From Fulvia fulva (taxonomy: Eukaryota > Ascomycota > Dothideomycetes > Mycosphaerellales > Mycosphaerellaceae), in contig NC_063012.1 in NCBI RefSeq assembly GCF_020509005.1, positions 6,634,001 to 6,698,000 on the forward strand: DNA of 64,000 nucleotides. Direction: 5' to 3'. The notes below the pieces were generated by a model, which was not told the origin of the DNA, did no database searches, and saw nothing but the letters and a program-made list of their open reading frames with translations. The stretch's first letter is position 1. Every line of letters starts with the position of its first letter. Positions 56,035 through 64,000 of this stretch are shown here, piece by piece. The translations under genes and the position numbers were made by a program.

Positions 56035-56700
56035 TTGCGTGAGATGTGAGATGTCAGCCGCGGCTGCATTTGCTGTCGCCGCCTTGGCGTCAGCATCTTC
56101 CCAGGCTGTTGATGAACACTGCCAGATGCGACACCAACATGACCCGGCCGTATCCTACCGCCCTGCCCAGCGACGTGTCCAACTTAGTACTGAGTCTGCA
56201 CCACGACCGTCCATCACTCGCCGGTGCTCTTCTCGACCATTATGCAGAAAATACATGCCATGCTCTGTTTCGTGCCCGTCAGTCCTGGAACGTGTGCTCG
56301 CTGTAGTCCGAAGGTCCGGCACGCTCATTCAGATGCAAATCATACGGCATGGGTCTTTGGATCGGCGGACAGCGGTTGCTAATGTACGCGACAGAAGAAG
56401 CGGAAGGTGGGAAGAACAAAGCCCGAGACGACGCCATGGCGTTCACAAATCGCACCCTTCCGAAACACATCTGCAGTCGGATGTGCTCAGCTTTACTCAT
56501 GCCACTGTCTTGCCGGTGGCTTCCGACTCGCCATAGACCTTGAATTCCTACATCCGTTCCATCACAAGGCTCCGCAAGCATCTTCATCTCTTCATACTAC
56601 TAGCAGATGTAAGCATCATGTCGTCTTCTCGTCTTCTTACTCTTCGCTTGAGGCAACGGCTTTCTCATGTTCTTGACTGGTCACACTTGCGTTGCTGGCA
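56035..56700. other. Spacer right of the GH5 remnant; one short unassigned frame
   Basis: No sure gene. A frame at 56139-56306 (55 residues, MTRPYPTALPSDVSNLVLSL onward) starts with strongly C-ending codons and could be a small gene or a fragment, but has no match I recognise. An ATG at 56667 with a possible donor after 56714 is an alternative first exon for the downstream ATP-grasp gene. Confidence 0.4.
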
Positions 56701-58053
56701 ATGGCGTTGAGCGGGACAGGTAACAGACTGCAACGCAGTCAGAAGCGGAGGACTCGACGTAACGATCAACTATGCCTCAGGATCATGCTATCGAATGGCC
56801 GCTTCCCAGTATCTTTGGACTTGGCCCGCCAGCTCTCGAAGGCCGGCCACAAGGTCTTTTGCGTCGATCCTATGAGATACCACGTCTGCAAGTTTTCAGT
56901 CGCCACAACCCAATGCAAGCAGGTTCCAGCGCCTCACTCCAACCCGCTTGACTACATCGAAGCCGTCAAGTACTACGCTATCAAATGGGAGATCGACATG
57001 ATCCTGCCCATACACGAGGAGATCTTCTTCCTCGCCGGGAGCGGAGAACCAGAAATACTGACGAGGTTATTCGCGCCCAGCTTCGAAATGCTGGTTCGAC
57101 TCCACCACAAGTTCGAATTCTCCAAAATGATGAGAGCCGCTGGGCTCGGAGTTCCCGAGGCATATCTGTGCACGAGCACCAACGATGTTGCCAATCTACC
57201 TCTCCACAAGTATGCTCATGGAATGGCACTGAAGCCATGCTTCGGCCGAGCATCTACTGGGCTGCATCATCTCAAGCTTGATGAGCCTATGCCAGATGAT
57301 TTGATTATTGACGAGCATCATCAGTACGTGGCTCAAGAATGGCTCGTCGGCCAGCGATATTGTAGCTACAGCGTGGTCCGTAATGGTCAAGTCGAGGCAA
57401 CCGGGCTCTATCCTGTTCTCGAGACCATTGATGGCCACAGTAGCGTTTATTTCCAGCAGAAGTTCCACGCAGGCATCTACGACTATGTCCGAAGTTTCGT
57501 CTCCAAAATCCCAGCTTTCAGTGGCCAGATCGCTTTCGACTTCATTGAGGACGCCGATGGGATATGGGCCATCGAAAGTAATCCAAGAGCAGCATCAGGC
57601 ATCCATCTTTGGAGTGATACCACACATCTGGCTCGCGCGATCACGGGCAGCTTACCGAAAGAAGAGATCGAGCGTCCGATACGGCCTCCAAGGAGAATGC
57701 TCGGACACGAACCTCATTTCCAGGTTGCTGCTGGGATGCTCATGTGGAAACATGAGCGAGCAACGTTAAAAGTGTGGGCAAACCACATGCGACGCCTGAT
57801 GTTCACGAGAGATGTCATCCTAAAGTGGCAAGACCCACTGCCAACTATTGCTCAGCCGTTCTTACTGAGCAATTATTACCGTATGTGCTGGCGAGAACAC
57901 ATGCAGCTACCAGACTGGTTCCAGCAGCAACTTATCTGGGAGCCACAAGATTGGGAATGGAATGCGATGCGAATGATGCTTGCCAAATCTAGTGATGAGG
58001 AAGATGAGTATTACGACTGCGTCGATAGCCAGGAAGAACATAGCGAAGTCTAG
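56701..58053 (+). CDS. ATP-grasp fold ligase-like protein, function unknown
   Basis: One open frame of 450 residues from Met 56701. The recognisable domain begins IMLSNGRFPVSLDLARQLSK (pre-ATP-grasp Rossmann-like part), followed by DMILPIHEEIFFLAGSGEPE, the ATP-grasp proper with MALKPCFGRASTG, YVAQEWLVGQRYCSYSVVRN, and the Mg-binding end GIWAIESNPRAASGIHLW. This resembles carbamoyl-phosphate-synthase-like standalone ATP-grasp proteins found in bacteria and many fungi, which usually join a carboxylate to an amine or thiol via an acyl phosphate. Substrates are unknown. The N-terminal 30 residues before RIMLSNG are Arg-rich and not conserved; an alternative start at ATG 56667 with an intron (donor about 56715, acceptor cctcag before GATCATG) would replace them. 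It converges with CRY-DASH. Confidence 0.82.
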   Translation: MALSGTGNRLQRSQKRRTRRNDQLCLRIMLSNGRFPVSLDLARQLSKAGHKVFCVDPMRYHVCKFSVATTQCKQVPAPHSNPLDYIEAVKYYAIKWEIDMILPIHEEIFFLAGSGEPEILTRLFAPSFEMLVRLHHKFEFSKMMRAAGLGVPEAYLCTSTNDVANLPLHKYAHGMALKPCFGRASTGLHHLKLDEPMPDDLIIDEHHQYVAQEWLVGQRYCSYSVVRNGQVEATGLYPVLETIDGHSSVYFQQKFHAGIYDYVRSFVSKIPAFSGQIAFDFIEDADGIWAIESNPRAASGIHLWSDTTHLARAITGSLPKEEIERPIRPPRRMLGHEPHFQVAAGMLMWKHERATLKVWANHMRRLMFTRDVILKWQDPLPTIAQPFLLSNYYRMCWREHMQLPDWFQQQLIWEPQDWEWNAMRMMLAKSSDEEDEYYDCVDSQEEHSEV

Positions 58054-58420
58054 GCCCTCGCTGCTGACATGGACCATCGCAATATGTCCCTAAGACCGCG
58101 TTGCTTGCGTGATTTTAGATCTGCCGCAAGGGATATGCCTCTGTGAGTTAAGTAAGGCACTGTTTTCGATCTGCACAAGCTTGTCGCGACGATCTTGGCT
58201 GCTGCGGCCTATCTATTCTACATTCATGATCGAGCACGACATTGCATGATTCCCATCGCTCCTAATTCAGGGGGCTTAAAAGTCCGGCCACCACAACATC
58301 GGCGCTTTGGTGTGCTCTGCACCGTCCTGCGCCTGGTATCTCTAGAGAGCGAAGACCCCTCTCCACCAGTCGAGCAAAGTTGCCTCATTACAATGCATTT
58401 CTGGAGTCGCCCTTGAACCC

Positions 58421-60403
58421 TCATCGGTGCTCGCCACGGCCACGGCCTCGTCCACCACGACCGCGATTCCCTCCCCCTCTATCGCCACGGCCGCCCCGAC
58501 GACCGCCTCCACCACGCCGATTGACAGAATAATCGATATGCACGAGTGGTTTCTCAACCCATTCGACCCCATCCAACCCGAGCCGTTTCTTCTCCTGTGC
58601 AGGCAATCGCCAAGCTTGGAAAACACCCATTAGAGAGTCGAGGCTATCTTTCTGGCCCTGGTTCTCATTTGTACCTTTGCCAGCGCCCGCGCCTTCTGTA
58701 GACCGTCCCACGTACCTCAGCTCCGGGACCCAGGTACGGACATATTCTCCGTTCGTATCGTAGTCGACAGCTTGCTTGACTGGGTTGAACACTCGCGCAG
58801 CACCTCGCGGATCGTTGCCTACGCCTGCAACATATTGCCAGTTTCCCCAGTTACTGGAAAGGTCATAGTCGATCAAATTCATCTCATACCATTCGGCACC
58901 GATGCGCCAATCGAGGCCAAGGTGTTTCGACAAATATGATGCAACATTTTGCCGTGCACGATTGGAAGTCCAGCCCGTCATGTACAGCTCTCTCTGAGAT
59001 GCGTCGATTAGTCCAGTACCAGTTCTCCCAGCCATAAAACGTTCCAGGGTGACACGAGTGTCGTCGTCGTTTGTACCGCCGGTGTTCTTATTCTTGGTGG
59101 AGTTGGTGTATGGCGAGCTGATGAACTTCGAGTCCGCTTCCTTATCCCCTTTATATCCCCCAACCCAGAAGAGCCGGGAGCCGAACTTTCGAGTGCAAAG
59201 GCGCATATAATCTCTCCAAAGAAGTTCGAAGCGAACTGCTGCAGTACCCTGTCGTAATGCTTAGTATGAGACGGGGATTCACGATTCGAAAACATACCTT
59301 ATTCTCGCCCTTGCCGTAGCCCTGCGCGTTCTTCCCAACTTCACCCTTCCCGTCCTCAAAATCGATCATGCGCCAATGAATCTGTCTCGACGTAATGCAG
59401 CCTAACGCTAGCCAAGCTGAGAGCTTCGTGGAGAAGTCGAGGCCCAGCAGTCTATTTCGGGTGTCCTTGTACCTAAAAGCAAAGGGTTCAAGGTCAGCAG
59501 ATGTCTCAGACACGCGAAGATGCCTGGCACCCTTCAGTTTGCTTACGCCGACATGGAACCAGTCTCGAGGAGGTGGTTTACTCTCTCGAGCCCAGCTTTT
59601 GATCCACCGATGAATGGGTGCGCAGAGCTCGCGCCATTAGGCAACGTCGGGTCCCCAGGAAGATGGTTGTCTTTGTCCAGTGGTTTGGAAAGCCTAGCTA
59701 TGGTACCTTTGAGAGTCTGTGGGATTTCAAATGGCTTCGCTTGCTCCGGTATAAAGTCGGGCAGTGGTGGAAGTTGCTTCACCTTAGGCAGTTCCTGTCT
59801 AGGGGCGGACCTTAGAGGCTCCACCGTCTTTCGGAAGGCTGTGAATACATCGTTCAACTCTCTCGGGTCTTTCAGAGGCAGATCGCGATCGTCCACAAAA
59901 TACTTCTCATCGGTCCACAGCTTGAATTCCTTCTTCTCTTCTTGCATAAGGTTCCTGGCATTATCTTCTTCAATCTGCTCTTCCCAACCTTCTTCGCTTG
60001 TCATCCATAGTCCCTGTACTTCTGCGTCGTCACGCTCGCGGTAGCCATCCAATATAGAGCGAACGACGTCCTTGACGGTACCCACGCGGATTGTGAGTCC
60101 ACTGTTGATCCTCTCCAGGTCACTCCTCAAGTCGAAGACGCTCTCGGCCAGAAACTTCGCCCTGAGCTTGCCACATCTCCAATATCTTCCTGTCGCACTG
60201 CGGGCTTCGGGGTAGGGCGACTTTTCCTGCTCTGAGCTCAGAAATCCGGAAACCTCGACCTGCTGCGCCGGGAAAAGGAAGACAGGAAGAATATGTGTAA
60301 AGGGTCGCTTGCTTTGAGAGTTCAATCGAGTTAACTCATGGAAGATGGGGTTGTCGGCAAGTCGTAGATCCCTTCGCAATAGGTAGACCAGCACGCGTTG
60401 CAT
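58421..60403 (-). CDS. Cryptochrome DASH (CRY-DASH) with RGG tail
   Basis: Exons 60403-59547, 59472-59298 and 59248-58421 (introns 74 and 49 bp) give 619 residues. The N-terminal photolyase domain starts MQRVLVYLLRRDLRLADNPI; the FAD-binding half has KLSAWLALGCITSRQIHWRM, FELLWRDYMRLC, and TGWTSNRARQNVASYLSKHL with DYDLSSNWGNWQYVAGVGND, the DASH-type FAD pocket. DASH cryptochromes bind FAD and a folate antenna, repair cyclobutane dimers mainly in single-stranded DNA, and can signal blue light. The last ~35 residues are RGG repeats (RRGGGGRRGGRGDRGGGNRG), an RNA-binding type tail seen in other fungal CRY-DASH proteins. Splices restore SAYKDTRNRLLGLDFSTK and GENKGTAAVRFELL. Confidence 0.95.
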
Positions 60404-61099
60404 CTTCGACTGATAGACTTATACACAATCCGTCCAAAGGGAGACTGCATTCACTAGTCTGTCAGCGACAGTCGTTGTTCGGTCGAGCCAGGCGAGGACG
60501 ATAGAACAACTCGTATGTGACTGGTGTTGAATCCGAAGTGGTTTTTCAATGTCTGCGCCGCATGTTCTTGCCACTCCTGGAGGGGAAGAAGTATAACAAA
60601 CAGAGTTGAAGCAGCAATGCAGGAACGATACTGATATGGCGCTACGGAGTGTTTGTCATGCGGTACTACGATGTAGAATGGTCCTGTGGGCGGATCTAAT
60701 CTGAGTCGGTGGATAGTGGCAAGGGTGGCATCTTCAACAGCGTCGTTGCGAAGTGTCTCTCGGCCAAACAGATGACGAGACGAGTGCAACGACGGCTGAA
60801 TGCAGTCAAGTGCCTGAGATCTGGAAGGCCGTGTACCAGATTGCGCACCAGGTACACAGATCGATAGGCGATGAGATCGCGGCTAAGGGATCCTGCGCAG
60901 CATGCTTGTTGGTCGACCGCGTGCATGACTACTCTGTGTCGGTGAGCGAGTCCAAGCATGGCGTGGCATGGTGAGATATGCTGCGCACGTTGTGCGTGTT
61001 GCATGACAATGCGATCGATCAGCGGCAAGCAAGGGTTCACCTCGCCACTTCCCGGAGCCCCAGTTCGCCGCCCGAGCCCTAGTCACCTAAGCAAATTCT
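60404..61099. other. Intergenic, no gene seen
   Basis: Contains the CRY-DASH promoter. Overlapping minus-strand frames at 60454-60789 and 60696-61040 have no recognisable domain and could be decayed sequence. Confidence 0.45.
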
Positions 61100-61285
61100 A
61101 ACCAATCAACATCAATATCAACTTGTCTTGCACGTCGCCGTTGTGCCCTCGGGCCCCCCTCCTACTCGTTGCCGGCTCGAGTGCGCGGGAAACAAAGATG
61201 CTAGGGGTCTTTAAGGTGCAGTTTGGAGTTGTAATAGTAAAAAGTTCAATCAAAGTGCCGGCTATTGGTGGGGCTCGAGGGTCTG
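61100..61285 (+). repeat. Dispersed non-coding repeat, copy B
   Basis: Second copy of the repeat at 23472-23685, same orientation, sharing cttgcacgtcgccgttg, cccctcctactcgttgccgg, agatgctaggggtcttta and aagttcaatcaaa blocks in order, but about 45 bp shorter in the middle and diverged by many point changes. It lies about 200 bp from the transposase fragment that follows. Confidence 0.75.
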
Positions 61286-61490
61286 CCAAGATCAGATCGT
61301 CGGCAGATCTCGTAGCTCCGATCGGTCGTGCCGATGCAAGATGGCCATAGAATGTTCATGACACTCTCTCTGATGGCGAGCTCAAGCCGCTGTTGCGAGT
61401 CGTGCCCGTGCACGCTCCACACTGACCAAACCGCCCAAAACAACTGGTGGGATTATGTTCATTTCTGAAGGTGTTGTTCTATCTCTCTAT

Positions 61491-61841
61491 TCACATCCAC
61501 ACCACCTTGTTCTTCGTTCTGCTGCGTCTATAGTCACAATGTGTATCTACTGCGTTCTTCTGACCCCTGCTGTGATAGTTCTCAAGCAGCCGTTCACACC
61601 GGTCCAAGTCCTCCTTGGATAAGAGCTGATCTGGTCCGGAAGGTGGAGGTTCTGGAAGGTGATATGGCTGTCTTGAGCCTGCAGTGTCCAGAGCATTGCG
61701 CACCTGATGCCTTGTGGGTGCGAAGAGCGGTTTGAAGGTCTTAACAAGGTCTCTTTGCGAGCACTTGATGCCCTTAAGTCTGCAGTAGTGATAGGCTCCT
61801 ACTATCTGATTCTTTTGAGGTGTTGAAAGGTGTTTGGTCAT
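61491..61841 (-). pseudogene. Tc1-type transposase N-terminal fragment
   Basis: From Met 61841 the frame reads MTKHLSTPQKNQIVGAYHYC, then KGIKCSQRDLVKTFKPLFAP and LSKEDLDRCERLLENYHSRG. This is the first helix-turn-helix and linker of fungal Tc1/mariner transposases (STPQ..IlGA..yc..kGIk.sq.dl). It stops after about 116 codons, before the catalytic domain. An open frame upstream to 62273 continues without interruption but contains unrelated hydrophobic sequence and is not part of the transposase. No terminal repeats were found. Confidence 0.65.
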
Positions 61842-62399
61842 CTTGCAGTAGCTTCTCCAATCCAAGAAACAGGTGAAAAGTTTGCGACGGTAGCATGCGA
61901 CAACAACACCACATATAGCCAATCCAAGCACGACAATTTGTTCAGTGGTGTATCCAGATACGTATATAAATTTGCTGGTTGCAATGGGCCTCATATTGGA
62001 TAAAGAAAACACGATTGAAGATGTGGTGTTGTTTTTTGGTGGAGGTGGGCGCTTTGGTCCGTATGACGCGTGCCGTGGTACTGCGACCAACGGATTACAT
62101 GTAGGTGGGGTGTCTGCATAATGATACTTTGCCACCGAGACTGTTGATGGGCATTCTCCGAGATGTACTAACCTCTGAGACACAGCAAGATTTGTGGTAG
62201 TCATGGCTATTACACCCACTAACAATGCTCCATCGGGCGTCAACATGATGGTCTGACAGATGGAAAGGTTCAATGTTCATCATATCGTTTCATGTCATTC
62301 TGACACACATGCTGCATACTTGCCAGTGACTAGGTCGGCTACCCGGGCGATCCAGCTCATGGCAGGTGATCCCTGCGACGCCGTTGCTCTGAAGATCAT
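61842..62399. other. Intergenic, mostly repeat-flanking DNA
   Basis: Open frames here are read-through upstream of the transposase fragment. No gene is supported. Confidence 0.4.
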
Positions 62400-63894
62400 T
62401 CAAAGGTACGACTTGGCAACAAAAGGCTCGAGACGCTGCTTCAGGTCCTCGACAGTGAGCTCGCTACCGTCCCAGTGCTCGAGCTCAGCGCCGCCGATCT
62501 TTTTGGGTGGAATGAGCACGTCACGCGTAACCTGAATGACACCGTCCTGGGCAATGGCATCCTGCACCGAGACAGTGGCGAAGCCATTGATCTTGATGCT
62601 AATGAAGCCACCATAGCGGTCAATGTCCACGGAGAGTGAACGGTCCTTCAGGAATGTCGGGAGGTCGATGTGGAAAAGACCCTTGCGTGGCAGCTCCTGC
62701 TCAGCATCGACATTGTCGTGCTTGTGGGCCTGGTAAATGGCATCGGAGTAGAGCGTGGTGCCTGGAACAACGTGGTACTCGAGAAGGGACTTCAAGTACT
62801 TCTGTCCGTATTGGGAAAACAAGAACGCGTTGATCTTGGGTCCAAGTTTTTGGAAAGCAAAGTTGGAAGGCGCGAAGAGTGTGCCTCCTGGATGCTCAGT
62901 AGTGTTCAACTTCTCGAGGAGACCAGTTCTAGAAACGCGAGTGTTAGCGAATGTCGAATAGAGCATACTGCCTGCCATTCACGAATACTTACTTGCCCAG
63001 ACCAAGCTCAAGAGTGCTAAACTCTCCTGGAAAAAGGTCGACAATCTCGATCGCATTTGGTGGTGGGAGGATGAGGCTGTCAACGCCGTGGATATAACCA
63101 TTTGTAGCGGCGATGTTGATAGCCACGATACGGCTGTAGAAGTTAACGGTCAAACCACGCAAGCTGATCTTGAATGCAACCCGCTGCGGCTCTGGCTGGG
63201 AGCTCAGGTGCTCGCCCACTAGGAGTGTGGGAGCAGTGTGCATGGCCAGAACATGACCTGCCGGGTAAAGACCTGGCAGAACATGGTACTGCAAGATGGC
63301 TTTGAGCTGTTCCTTAGACGGCTTTGGTGCCTTGTCCGGGATCTTCTCGAACGCCGTGTCCGTAGGTGCAAATACAGTAAAGTTTGCTGCAGTAGTGTTC
63401 AGGGCGTCGACAAGATCGTCATATTCGGAGATGAGCTTGGCAAGCGTGGTCGTGTACTTGCTACCCGCGATCAACTGGTAAATGGTCTCGTTTGGCTCGT
63501 GGTGATGAGGAGGCTTGTGCGGGCGGTGGCCATGATCTTCGACAGCTTCAATGGTATCCTCAAACCAAGATTCGACATCGTCTGAAACTTGGCTCAGCTT
63601 ATCTCCAAAGAGGCTCGCTGCATCACCCGCTTGCTCAAAAGCGTTGTCCAAGCCGCTCTGGACATCGGTCGACAGCTCTTCCCAAACGTTCTTCGATGTC
63701 TCTGTGAATTCGTCGAGGTGCTTCTTGAAGCTTGAAAGAACGTCGTCCTTGGCAGCGCTTGCCTTCTCAACCAAAGAGTCGACTGAGGTGTGGCCATGGT
63801 GATCTTCGATAGCGAGTGTGGCAAGAACCTCCTCTTGTGGCAGCACAAAGGCCGAGCTCAATGCCGCGAGCGGCAGAACGTTAGTAATCTTCAT
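62400..63894 (-). CDS. Secreted fasciclin protein with two FAS1 domains
   Basis: Exons 63894-62993 and 62928-62400 (64-bp intron) give 476 residues. A signal peptide (MKITNVLPLAALSSAFVLPQ) leads to an acidic amphipathic helical region (about 30-120) and a His/Pro-rich hinge (HGHRPHKPPHHHEPNE). FAS1 domain 1 (about 135-300) shows NFTVFAPTDTAFEKIP and LQYHVLPGLYPAGHV; domain 2 (about 300-450) shows GGTLFAPSNFAFQKLGPKIN, LEYHVVPGTTLYSD and GVIQVTRDVLIPPKK. FAS1 domains mediate cell-surface adhesion. The C terminus (EPFVAKSYL) has no GPI signal, so it is probably secreted or wall-associated by other means. The splice joins LELGLGK to TGLLEKLNTT in phase between the two domains. Confidence 0.92.
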
Positions 63895-64000
63895 CCTGTA
63901 ATGTTGATGATTAGCAGAACAGATGGCAAAGGAAAGAAAAGCAAGATGTGGTGAGAAACAGGTTGCCTACAAAGAGCAGCACGCAATGTCGATGTCAGCG

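Noticed and set aside
61842..62273. Extension of the Tc1 fragment to a 260-residue protein with a transmembrane helix
   Set aside because: The upstream part is unrelated to any transposase and the match begins at Met 61841; the open frame is more simply read-through.
1..64000. tRNA, rRNA or CRISPR features
   Set aside because: No convincing tRNA A/B-box pair with a foldable cloverleaf, no rRNA sequence and no regularly spaced repeats were found by eye; a tRNAscan run would settle the tRNA question.

Overview
The window is nuclear DNA of a filamentous ascomycete (Pezizomycotina), most probably a Dothideomycete. The evidence is many short (about 47-75 bp) GT-AG introns, compact genes on both strands, typical single-copy fungal proteins (KEOPS Gon7, frataxin, Tim9, Mic60, Arp2, mS38, SUN protein, CRY-DASH) and, at the left edge, TA-rich DNA that looks like a repeat mutated by RIP. 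Species cannot be named from sequence alone. Gene models were built by joining open frames across splice sites that restore family-conserved residues; every recognised multi-exon model adds up to a whole number of codons.

Layout. 1-345: TA-rich degenerate repeat. 0.5-6.5 kb: DPH3, frataxin, an MFS sugar/quinate-type permease, a 287-bp Tc1/mariner deletion element, and an Ldh_2-family malate/lactate dehydrogenase. 7.5-14 kb: SPX-domain phosphate transporter, GON7, a small basic Ser-rich protein and a secreted two-module PAN/Apple-like protein with a Thr-rich tail. 14.5-22.7 kb: AP-1 gamma adaptin, tRNA 2'-phosphotransferase, an unknown 205-residue protein and a large disordered Ser-rich protein. 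23-25 kb: mostly gene-free, with copy A of a dispersed repeat. 24.7-36 kb: NTM1 methyltransferase, Baeyer-Villiger-type monooxygenase, MIC60, polyamine-oxidase-type amine oxidase, ERV41 and a mucin-like surface protein. 37-52 kb: SAC7-type RhoGAP, TIM9, translin, GPI11, extradiol dioxygenase, mS38/COX24, AhpC/TSA-like protein, ARP2 and SUN glucosidase. 54-56 kb: a decayed GH5 endoglucanase whose intron contains a Fot1/pogo deletion derivative. 56.7-64 kb: ATP-grasp protein, CRY-DASH, repeat copy B, a Tc1-type transposase fragment and a two-domain fasciclin protein.

The housekeeping genes are not functionally clustered; they sit in head-to-head and tail-to-tail pairs with short spacers (for example MIC60 and the amine oxidase diverge over about 450 bp, and the amine oxidase and ERV41 stops are 35 bp apart). 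The accessory signal is a set of small, non-autonomous or broken mobile elements and one carbohydrate-active pseudogene. No secondary-metabolite cluster, defence system or other obviously new multi-gene system is visible. The least explained loci are the nested GH5/Fot1 locus, the Tc1 mini-element, the two-copy dispersed repeat, the PAN-like secreted protein and the small basic protein at 11.6 kb.
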